Source: JBGOTP01 sp963717075
GTDB taxonomy: Bacteria; Acidobacteriota; Vicinamibacteria; Vicinamibacterales; CAVVIG01
NCBI GenBank assembly: GCA_963717075.1
Contig: CAVQVI010000007.1
Location: forward strand, 682,001 to 746,000
DNA: 64,000 nt
Direction: 5' to 3'
The notes under the pieces are model-generated. The model had not been told where the DNA came from, ran no database searches, and worked only from the letters and a program-made list of their open reading frames with translations. Both the position numbers and the translations under genes were made by a program. Shown piece after piece: positions 56,807 through 64,000 of the stretch; position 1 is the stretch's first letter, and each line of letters starts with the position of its first letter.

Positions 56807-59800
56807 TTACAAGTCGATCTGCAGGCCAAACTTCCAAAGGCGGCCGCCGAGCAGCGAGGTCGGTCGCATGAACACGGGGCCGTAGGTCGTGACAATGCCC
56901 TGCGCAATTCGCGCGTTGAACACGTTGTAGAGGTCGATCATCGCCTGCAGGCGTCTTCCTCCGCCTAGGCGGATGATCTTGCTGAAGCGAAGATCCACCT
57001 GGTTGAGGCGCTCATCGAACACGGTCCCTGTGGCGCCGCCGGCGGTGTTGGCGTCACCACTCCCAACCGCAATGAGCGAATGGTTCGTCGGGCCAGAAGC
57101 CGTTGACGTCCGCCCGAGAGCCGACGTGATCTGTGCGGGCTGCACCGACAAATTCGACTGAATAGGAATGCCCGGCAGGTGCTTGTATGCCCCGCTGACC
57201 ATGATGTCGTACGGCAGCGGGTACGCGGCCTGGAGCTTCACCTGCGACCCGACGCCGTCCCACCACGACGGCGTCACCTTGCAGAACTGGTCGTTGCGCG
57301 GATATCGGCTTGTCGATGTAAAGGCGAACGGGAAGCCCTGCGGCGTCAGGTCCGGACGGCTGTTGACGTAGCAGTAGTCGGCTATCTGGCGCCCCACGCT
57401 CACGCCACCGCTGGCGAAGGCGCCGCGCCCCCACCGTGCGTTGAAGCCGATGTCCACGCCATTGTAGTAGTCCTTCTGGTCGCCGAAATTGCGTGCCTGC
57501 GTAAGCTCGTATGCTGCGCCCTTCAACCGGCCGGCCTGCGTTAGGTCGTAGTACCCGCAGATCGGCTGGCCGCTCGTGGCGCCCAGTCGCGCATCGGCCG
57601 GCGCCGTGACGCAGTACGAGGTGAAGTCGTCGGGCGTCACCAGCCTGTTGCGGACGACCGACATGTTTCCCCACTGTGTGTGGAAGAAGCCGACCGCCAG
57701 GCCGAGGCCGGGCCGCAGCTCGTGCTGGAGCTGGAGGTTCCACTGATAGTTGAACTCTCGATTCCCCCAGCCTTTCCGCTCGTCGTCCGCCAGAGTCTGG
57801 GCCGAGAACGGTTTCCCGAACAGCGGGTTCGAGATGGCGCCACACTCGCCGTTGGGGGTTAAGTCGTTCAGATTGCAGTCGGGCATGAAGTTGCCATTGC
57901 CGAACACCCCGGTGATCGGCGTTGCGACGGCGGGCGAATCATTCCAGGGACGGCCCGCGCTGGTGACAATCGCCACCGACGGCGCAAAGCCACGAAAGCT
58001 GAGCGCACCCCCCTGCCCCGCCAGGTACTTGCCCCAGGACCCCTTGAGGGCCGTCTTGCCGTTGCCGAACAGGTCGTACACCGCCCCAAGCCGGAGCTGC
58101 CAGTCTTGGAAGTTCGGCAGGTCCTTCACCTCGTCGACGTGGAACGCCGGCCGGAACGGCCCCGCCGGGATGTCCTGCGCCAGCGTGCGGCCGGTGAAAC
58201 GGTCATATCGGACGCCTCCGTTTACCGTTATCTTGCGGATGGTCCACTGGTCCTGCGCGAACAGACCTTGGGCCCCCAGCCGCGTCTGCGACTGAAACGG
58301 CCCGGCCCACTGCGTCAGGCTGGCCGGAACGCCACCGCTGAACGTATAGTTCACCTGCTCCACGCCGCGCTGCATCGCGTAGAAGTCGTAATTCCCCTGA
58401 ATGGTCTGCAGGCCGGCCTTGATCGCGTGCGAGCCGGTGATGTAGGACACGTTGACGCGCTGATTGTAGTTGTTGTTGTTGTCGTTCTCGCCGTAGTTCA
58501 GGAAGCTGCCCGGCAGCGCACCATAGGTATACCCGCCCGGCGCGCCGCCCGGAACGCCAGTGGCCTCGTTGATGGAGAAGACGCCCGAACCAGGGAAGAC
58601 GGGCGTGCCGATGCCGCTGAGCTTGCTGGCGTTCGGCTCGACCCCGTTGACGAAGTTCACCTCCTGCCGCAGGAAGCTGGCGCCGGCCTGGATCAACAGC
58701 CTGTTCGTGGCCGGGAAGGTCCACGTCGTCTGGTTCAGAACCTGCGGACCGTAGTTGAAGTCCGTCGAGGCTTCCGGCGCGCTGAGCGCGCCGGCGCCAA
58801 GGGCGAGCCAGCAGCTGCATCCGTGCTGCAGGTGGAGGTCGTTATTGATCTTGTGTTTGGTCGCAGCCTGCCACGTCACGCGAAATGAGCTGTCCACGTA
58901 GAACTGAGCGCTGTATGCGGGTCGGGCGAGATCAGGTGTGTAGGTGAATGGGTTGGTGTCCTTATCGAAATAGTTATTCGCCGCATAGTTGTCCGCGCCC
59001 CACCACCGCGAGGTCCCGTAGAACCAGACTTTGTCCTGCTTGAACGGCCCGCCGACGCCAAAGCCGTAATCGTAGATCTGCTTCAGCGACGACTGGTCGG
59101 CGATGTTCCGCTCCCTCTTCAAATCTTCGGGGACCGTCTTCGAAGAGAAGTCCCGGTTCGTGTAGGTGGAAAGGCCGTAGAACGAGAACCGATTGCCCCC
59201 TTCACGTGGCACCATGTTGATGTTCGCACCGCCGGTCTCTGTCTCCACCATCGCGCCGCCCGTGTCGACGGCGACTTCCTGGACCGCCACTGTGTTGAAG
59301 TAGTAGGTCCGCTGCTGGCCGCCGCCATTCCCGAAGAACACGTTCGTATTCATGCCGTCCAGTTCGTCCGGCCGTCGTCGCCCCGGCCGCCATGCAGGAT
59401 GATGCCGGTGGCCTGCTCGCCCTTGTCACCGCCGACGTCATTGCGGCCCGCCGACGAGGGCATCGCTCCAAGCGTCAACGCGGCGTACGACATCAAGTTC
59501 TTGGCGCCGTCGGGAGCTGATCCATCGTCTCGGTCTTCAGCACCGGCTGCGTGCTGACGTTCTGCACGTCGACGATCGGGGTTGCGGCGGTGACCGTCAC
59601 CGTCTCACCGATCCTGCCGATGGTCATCTCGGCATTCACCGTCGCGGTGAACCCCGTCGTCAACTCGATGCCTTCGCGGCTGGAACGTAGAAAATCCGGA
59701 AAGGGCAAACGTCACGGTGTAGGCGCCTGGGCGGAGGTCCACGATGTTGTAACGACCCGCCTCGTCGGTGACAACCGATCGCACCTTTTCGATCAGGGCG

Positions 59801-59955
59801 GGACTGGACGCTTCGACCGTGACGCCAGGCAGCACGCCCCCGGTCGTGTCTCGGGCAACACCGGCGATAGCTGTCGCTGCGCCCACGCTCGCAGGCCGCA
59901 AGGTGAGTCCGACGGTCGATGAGACGGGATACCCTCTTCCGGTGCATAGTTTCAT
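56807..59955 (-). CDS. TonB-dependent receptor with carboxypeptidase-regulatory-like N-terminus (three frame changes)
   Basis: An outer-membrane receptor of roughly 1040 aa when joined. Start region 59955-59690: AIAGVARDTTGGVLPGVTVE and RYNIVDLRPGAYTVTFALSG (CarboxypepD_reg). It shifts near 59695 to REGIELTTGFTATVNAEM and GRIGETVTVTAATPIVDVQN (plug start), shifts near 59525 to DGAKNLMSYAALTLGAMPSS, and shifts near 59365 to DGMNTNVFFGNGGGQQRTYY (plug), after which 848 residues of barrel are open to 56807, ending KFGLQIDL. One surplus and two missing bases explain it. No clear signal peptide is seen, so the start may lie further up. In Acidobacteria such proteins import large substrates, probably glycans; the substrate here is unknown. 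Confidence 0.85.
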
Positions 59956-60391
59956 CCAGGTCGGATACGACGCGTTCTCCTTCCATCACGACAGCATCAA
60001 CGCCAGAACGCTGTTCCTCCTCCGACGCTTTCGACTCATGGTCTCAAGGTCCCATTTGCCCGGCGTCGCGGATCGCGCTGCCGTTCAGCTGGCAGATCTT
60101 GCGCTGTATGTGCAGGAAGTCAAGGAATTAATGGTTGCCACGGAGTCGGCCCGCCAACGGTGCGTCGATCGATTCGCAATCAGAGTGACGTAATGAGCGT
60201 CAACGAACGACGTCTCAAACGCGGCGATCGTGTTGACCACGTACCGTCGGAACTGGCAGCGATCCGAGCGCGCTTCCCGACGTCTGAGCAAGCCGACTGT
60301 GGGGACGGACATCCCGTGCGCGCTGTTCACGATCACGGTCGCCTCGACGGCCGGGCGGCCTCGAACGACGTGCAACGGATCGTGCGGTCGT
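59956..60391. other. Intergenic stretch upstream of the TonB-dependent receptor
   Basis: About 435 bp with no gene I can support. Short frames on both strands lack family features. It should contain the receptor's promoter and may hold its missing signal-peptide sequence if a further frame change exists near 59956-60010. The other end is the stop of a leftward secreted-protein gene, so no second promoter is required. Confidence 0.45.
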
Positions 60392-61333
60392 CTACGGCTT
60401 CGCTGCCTGCTCCGCTCTTTCCTCGGCCCGCGCGCCACTCAGCATGTTGCGCAGCGACATGTTCCCCTCGTGGCATGCGTACTCGAAGAGGCGATCCTGC
60501 TTATCGCCGCGCTTCAGCGACAGTACGGCGGTCCACGGCCTCGACCACGTGGCGGGATCATCCACCGTGAACTCGTAACGCATGGTGTCAGTACCGACCG
60601 GCGTAAATCGCTCGGTCAGACGCAGCTGGTCGCTATGATCTCCGTCGCCATAGATGACGCGCGTCTTGTCGGTGAAGTTCGTCGTCTCGACGACCAGCGA
60701 GTTCCCTTCCCAGCGACCGCGCGGAATCCCCATCCACTGGCGCACGCTCGCGGAAGGCCTGGGCCGCCCGTCCAAGGGAATGATCCGTGCGTCGTGGATC
60801 ATCTCGTAGAGGATGACGATGGAGTTCGGAGTCTGAAGAAACTGGTAGTTGTTGTTGTAGTTGATGGGAATCATCGAGCCCGGCACACCTCGTGTGATGC
60901 AGCGATCCCATACAGCGAAATCCTCAGGGCCGCCGGGCCGCCCGCGCGTAAACATCGACTGAGCCCTCGCCCTCTTCTGCCCTTCCGGTGTCAGAGCTGG
61001 TACCTTGCCGTCGGCAGGGTCGACGATCTTCAACTGCGCCGTGAAGACGAGCGGCTCGGCTTCATACCAGTGCTCGGGACCGGCACCGGTTCCCCCGCCG
61101 CGATTTGACGATGTGGACGCGGTCGCCGGGCCAGGCGGCGGAGACGGCCTGGCTGGTGGCTGAGCCGACTCGCTCGCTTTCCACACGCCCTGAAAATCCG
61201 GATGCCCCCAGGGCGTCACGCGAGGCGTCCCGCTCGCGGCGGTCGACACTGTCTGACCACTTGCAGCCGTCGGAGCGATGACCGATGCAATCGCCACAGC
61301 CGCCATCGCGGCGCCGATTCGATGGAACATCAT
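60392..61333 (-). CDS. Secreted protein of the WGDPDFQG-type family, function unknown (paralogue 1)
   Basis: A 313-aa exported protein with a signal peptide ending near AASGQ (about residue 27). Family landmarks are TPWGHPDFQGVWKAS, the acid-rich middle FTAQLKIVDPADGKVPALTP, DRCITRGVPGSMIP, VILYEMIHDARIIPLDGRPR, MGIPRGRWEGNSLVVETTNF and, near the end, YACHEGNMSLRNML. Proteins of this kind are frequent in Acidobacteria and lack an assigned role. Conserved Cys (DRC, YAC) and the RGRWEG block suggest a compact periplasmic enzyme or binding fold. It lies between the receptor and two relatives on the plus strand. Confidence 0.85.
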   Translation of the reverse strand: MMFHRIGAAMAAVAIASVIAPTAASGQTVSTAASGTPRVTPWGHPDFQGVWKASESAQPPARPSPPPGPATASTSSNRGGGTGAGPEHWYEAEPLVFTAQLKIVDPADGKVPALTPEGQKRARAQSMFTRGRPGGPEDFAVWDRCITRGVPGSMIPINYNNNYQFLQTPNSIVILYEMIHDARIIPLDGRPRPSASVRQWMGIPRGRWEGNSLVVETTNFTDKTRVIYGDGDHSDQLRLTERFTPVGTDTMRYEFTVDDPATWSRPWTAVLSLKRGDKQDRLFEYACHEGNMSLRNMLSGARAEERAEQAAKP

Positions 61334-61598
61334 GTTTGAATCCTCCTCCTCCCGTTCTCAGCGCAGGGCTCAGCTCGTCGTCCAGCCGCAGTGTGCGCTC
61401 ACCCGCGGCGCAATGCAACAGCCTCCGGCTTTCGTGTCAAAGCCTCCGGCTTTCGGCGTGGGGATCGATGGCTCTCGCTTTAGAATCAGCCACATCCGGG
61501 TCGCCTCATAGGCGGGTGCGACGCAGGGCGTGACCTTGAGCCGCCATGTTTCATCGCATGCCGCGGAGCTCTACAATCTGTCTCCGGGGAGAATCGCT

Positions 61599-61805
61599 AT
61601 GAGGTGCACAGCCTTGTTCCGATTGTGCAAAGCGGCGGCAGTCTTGAGTCTTGCCGGCATCGTCACGTGGCTCGTTGCGCCCGCACGAGCGCAGGGGGAC
61701 CGTCCGGCGATGGTCGTCGCTCAACTTAGCGGAGGGTGTACTATGGCGGAGCCCACAGCTAACCAGCCCGGCACTCCTGGATGGTGGCAGTGGGGTACTC
61801 ATTGA
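61599..61805 (+). CDS. Small putative secreted protein
   Basis: A 68-aa open frame from ATG 61599, with GGGGAGAA 6-13 bp upstream as ribosome site. It has a good signal peptide (positively charged start, AAAVLSLAGIVTWLVAPARA) with a likely cut at ARAQ, leaving about 40 residues ending PGWWQWGTH. No family is recognised. It precedes paralogue 2 by 43 bp and could be a leader, a truncated relative or chance. Coding status rests on the start site and signal sequence only. Confidence 0.45.
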   Translation: MRCTALFRLCKAAAVLSLAGIVTWLVAPARAQGDRPAMVVAQLSGGCTMAEPTANQPGTPGWWQWGTH

Positions 61806-61848
61806 GCGGTTGGAGCAATCATTTGACAAGAAGGAGTCGTATCGGACT

Positions 61849-62718
61849 ATGAGAACTCGCGCAACAGGTTCGCTGTCTGGCGTAGCCCTGGCGGCCGTCG
61901 GGATTGGTGTGCTGGTCGCGGTCGTATCGCAACCGAGCCCTGCCGATGGTCAGTCGGCTGCGTACCGAGCCCCGCGGCTCGTGGGCACGCAGAATCCAAA
62001 CTTCAATGGCATGTGGCAGGCGATCACGACGGCCAACTGGGATATCCTCGATCACCCGGGAGAGGCCGGTCCCGCCCACCTTGTCATCGGCGCATGGGGT
62101 CTGCAGCCGCCGGGAAAGGGCATCGTCGAGGGGAATCAGATTCCCTACAAGCCGGAGGCTCTCGCACAGAAGAAAGCCAACGCGGAGCGACGGTTGAAAA
62201 TCGATCCCCAGAACATGCACGATTCAGGGGACCCGGAAGCCAAATGCTACCTGCCTGGGATCCCGCGCGCGATGTACATGCCGTACCCCTTTCAGATCCT
62301 GCAGACGGGCGACCAGATCCTCATGGCCTTTCAGTACGCGGCCGCTAACCGCGTCATTCCTCTGAAGAACCATAAGCCGGCGCCAGTCGCCACGTGGATG
62401 GGCTGGTCGAACGGCCACTGGGAGGGAGACACGCTGGTCATCGAGGTCACGGAGCAGAACGGCCGCAGCTGGCTGGATCGGGCGGGCAACTTTGCGGGCG
62501 AGGGCCTGAAAGTGGTCGAGCGGTACACAGCGACCGGTCCCGACCACCTGCTCTATGAAGCGACGTTGGAGGACCCGTCGACGTTTACCAGACCCTGGAA
62601 AATCCGCTTTCCGCTCTATCGTCTCAAAGAAGCGAATGCTGAACTGTTGGAGCTGAGATGCGTAGAGTTTGTCGAAGACTATCTTTATGGCACGCTTCGC
62701 AAGAAGACCAGCCGATGA
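61849..62718 (+). CDS. Secreted protein of the WGDPDFQG-type family, function unknown (paralogue 2, divergent)
   Basis: A 289-aa exported protein. The signal segment ends near PADGQ (about residue 34). Shared landmarks are NPNFNGMWQAITTANWDILD in place of PDFQG.W, EAKCYLPGIPRAMYMPYPFQ, VIPLKNHKPAPVATWMG, WSNGHWEGDTLVIEVTEQNG and YEATLEDPSTFTRPWKI. ELLELRCVEFVEDY stands where YACHEGN is found in paralogues 1 and 3. The ATG at 61849 follows an AAGGAG site; a longer open frame from 61651 lacks a start context. It ends 76 bp before paralogue 3, possibly in one transcript. Confidence 0.85.
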   Translation: MRTRATGSLSGVALAAVGIGVLVAVVSQPSPADGQSAAYRAPRLVGTQNPNFNGMWQAITTANWDILDHPGEAGPAHLVIGAWGLQPPGKGIVEGNQIPYKPEALAQKKANAERRLKIDPQNMHDSGDPEAKCYLPGIPRAMYMPYPFQILQTGDQILMAFQYAAANRVIPLKNHKPAPVATWMGWSNGHWEGDTLVIEVTEQNGRSWLDRAGNFAGEGLKVVERYTATGPDHLLYEATLEDPSTFTRPWKIRFPLYRLKEANAELLELRCVEFVEDYLYGTLRKKTSR

Positions 62719-62770
62719 GACAAGCACCCGCCAGCGGGCCTTCGTCGAGGAGGAGCGCGCGCGAGCGCGT

Positions 62771-62776
62771 TATAAT
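62771..62776 (+). promoter_or_regulatory. Candidate -10 element (TATAAT)
   Basis: A perfect TATAAT in otherwise GC-rich sequence, 19 bp before the ATG at 62795 and just before the AGAGGAGAAGG ribosome site. A transcript from here would have only about a 12-nt leader. The -35 region (62748-62753) does not match TTGACA, so the call is tentative. Confidence 0.35.
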
Positions 62777-62794
62777 TTGAAGAGGAGAAGGTAT

Positions 62795-63976
62795 ATGAAA
62801 TACGGGCTACTCGCTTCAGCAGGCGTGGTGGCCGGCGTCATGCTGGTCAGCTCATTCGGCTTCGGCTCCGCGGCCGCTCAGGGTCAGTCCACTCCGGGTG
62901 GGACCACGAAATGGACGGTGGGGCGCACGGCGTGGGGCGATCCCGATTTTCAGGGCAAATGGGCAATGGCCGAAACCGGTACGCCGATGGAGCGGTCGAA
63001 AGAGTTTGCAAATCGGGAGCTCCTGACCGACGAAGAGCTGGCCACGAAGATCGCCAACGCGCGCAAACGAGCTGCTCCAGAAGGCGATGACGACAGAGCG
63101 GTCCGCACTCAAAAAGCCGCGCCGGAACATGAGAAGGGCATCCGTTATCAGGAGTACAACGCCTTTTGGGTTGATGGCGGACAACGGCAAATAACACCGT
63201 GGAAACGAACGTCCCTCGTCATCGACCCGCCCGATGGGAGAATTCCTCCCTTGACGCCGGAGGCGGTCAAGCGACTCGAGGCAAGAGAAGCGGCCCGGCG
63301 TGGACGGGGCGAAGCCGACGGCTGGGAAGATCGAAACTTGAGCGAGCGGTGCCTGTTGACTGCGTTTGTCCGATTCACGACTAGCGGAACGGGAATCAAG
63401 CAGTTCATCCAGACACCGGGATACGTGGCGATCATGGTGTCCTCGCTCAATTCGAACGACCCGATTATCGTCACGTTGGACAAGCGTCCCCTCCCAGGCG
63501 AGAACGTCCGCAACTGGCTCGGGATCCCGCGTGGCCACTGGGAGGGCACAACCCTGGTGGTCGAAACGACGCATATCAACAATCAACAGGACGGCGGCCC
63601 GACCATGCCGAGTCGATCGCCGTTCGCCATGCCAGGCGGGAATCACCTCGGGTCGGGTGACACCGTGAAGCTGATCGAACGGTTCACGCGCGTCAGTCCC
63701 GACATGATCGAGTACAGCTATACGATCGACGACCCCAAGACCTACGTGAAACCGTATACAGTACTGCTTCCCATGGTAAAGCAACCGGATGACTTGCTGA
63801 TGCCTGAGAACGCCTGCCACGAAGGCAATTACGGCATCGTCGGGCAATTGTCCGCAGGCCGCGCGGATGAAGCGTATGCGTCGAAGGCCGCTCAGTCCGA
63901 AGCCGATCAACGAGTGCCGCAACTGCAGGACATGAAGCGGCGAACTGAAGAATGGATGAAGAACAACAAGCGCTGA
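62795..63976 (+). CDS. Secreted protein of the WGDPDFQG-type family, function unknown (paralogue 3)
   Basis: A 393-aa exported protein. A signal peptide ends near SAAAQ (about residue 29), followed by TAWGDPDFQGKWAMAETGTP. The middle has SLVIDPPDGRIPPLTPEAVK, LSERCLLTAFVRFTTSGTGI, VIMVSS-like IMVSSLNSNDPIIVTLDKRP and LGIPRGHWEGTTLVVETTHI. Near the end IDDPKTYVKPYTV and ENACHEGNYGIVGQL are conserved with paralogue 1. It is longer than the other two because of an insert after about residue 70. The ATG at 62795 is set by the strong AGAGGAGAAGG site; upstream codons in the same frame overlap paralogue 2. Confidence 0.87.
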   Translation: MKYGLLASAGVVAGVMLVSSFGFGSAAAQGQSTPGGTTKWTVGRTAWGDPDFQGKWAMAETGTPMERSKEFANRELLTDEELATKIANARKRAAPEGDDDRAVRTQKAAPEHEKGIRYQEYNAFWVDGGQRQITPWKRTSLVIDPPDGRIPPLTPEAVKRLEAREAARRGRGEADGWEDRNLSERCLLTAFVRFTTSGTGIKQFIQTPGYVAIMVSSLNSNDPIIVTLDKRPLPGENVRNWLGIPRGHWEGTTLVVETTHINNQQDGGPTMPSRSPFAMPGGNHLGSGDTVKLIERFTRVSPDMIEYSYTIDDPKTYVKPYTVLLPMVKQPDDLLMPENACHEGNYGIVGQLSAGRADEAYASKAAQSEADQRVPQLQDMKRRTEEWMKNNKR

Positions 63977-64000
63977 CGAAGTGAGCGCAGGTGCTTATCC

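Noticed and set aside
60085..60438. Minus-strand 117-codon frame between the receptor and the secreted paralogue
   Set aside because: No ribosome site, no family features and partial overlap with a real gene; considered non-coding.
61420..61455. 15-bp direct repeat (GCCTCCGGCTTTCG type) as a mobile element end
   Set aside because: Only two short copies 21 bp apart, with no transposase or terminal inverted repeats; too little to call.

Overview
The window is GC-rich bacterial DNA, most likely from Acidobacteriota, perhaps a Vicinamibacteria-type lineage. I infer this from gene content only: a TonB-dependent receptor with a carboxypeptidase-regulatory-like N-terminus, three secreted proteins of a WGDPDFQG-type family of unknown function, and the order tig-clpP-clpX-lon-engB-rho-rpmE. 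No rRNA or other marker settles the taxonomy.

1-2.1 kb: the end of truA converges on a DUF3810 membrane protein. 2.3-34.1 kb: a large surface-polysaccharide locus in two convergent arms that meet at about 6.46 kb. The short plus-strand arm encodes a secreted carboxypeptidase-regulatory-like protein, a Wzc-like co-polymerase/tyrosine autokinase and an O-antigen ligase/polymerase family protein. The long minus-strand arm (34.1 to 7.7 kb, about 23 genes, many overlapping by ATGA, GTGA or TGATG) runs from a degenerate sigma-54-type regulator through a Wza-like exporter, asparagine synthase, Wzm/Wzt ABC exporter, methyltransferases, an epimerase, a deacetylase, ten glycosyltransferases, a second large membrane protein (possible Wzy) and a carbamoyltransferase, to the priming sugar transferase. 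A frameshifted geranylgeranyl-reductase-like flavoprotein lies at its end. Together these genes could prime, build, decorate (methylate, carbamoylate, deacetylate), export and length-control a heteropolysaccharide.

34.5-35.7 kb: tRNA-Leu(TAG), a 46-bp tandem repeat touching its 3' end, and an FkbM methyltransferase. 35.8-44.1 kb: a protein quality-control and housekeeping block (trigger factor, ClpP, ClpX, Lon, EngB, Rho, L31), with a 32-bp tandem array that repeats the 3' end of rho. 44.0-47.8 kb: a MrfA/MrfB-like (YprA/YprB) DNA-repair helicase-nuclease pair. 48.5-52.3 kb: a secreted subtilase with a C-terminal acidic Trp-Gly repeat, overlapped by a membrane hybrid histidine kinase. This pair lies between two copies of a 67-bp repeat. 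52.4-56.4 kb: two tandem copies of a secreted protein with a P-domain-like module nested in a Calx-beta domain, followed by a seven-unit FG-GAP/VCBS propeller; the second copy is broken. 56.5-64 kb: a TonB-dependent receptor, a remnant of another receptor, and the three WGDPDFQG-type secreted proteins.

Caution: at least eight otherwise well-conserved genes, including lon, rpmE and mrfA, are split by one-base frame changes, several in short G/C runs. Uncorrected sequencing or assembly indels are the simplest explanation, so each 'broken' gene here should be read with that in mind.
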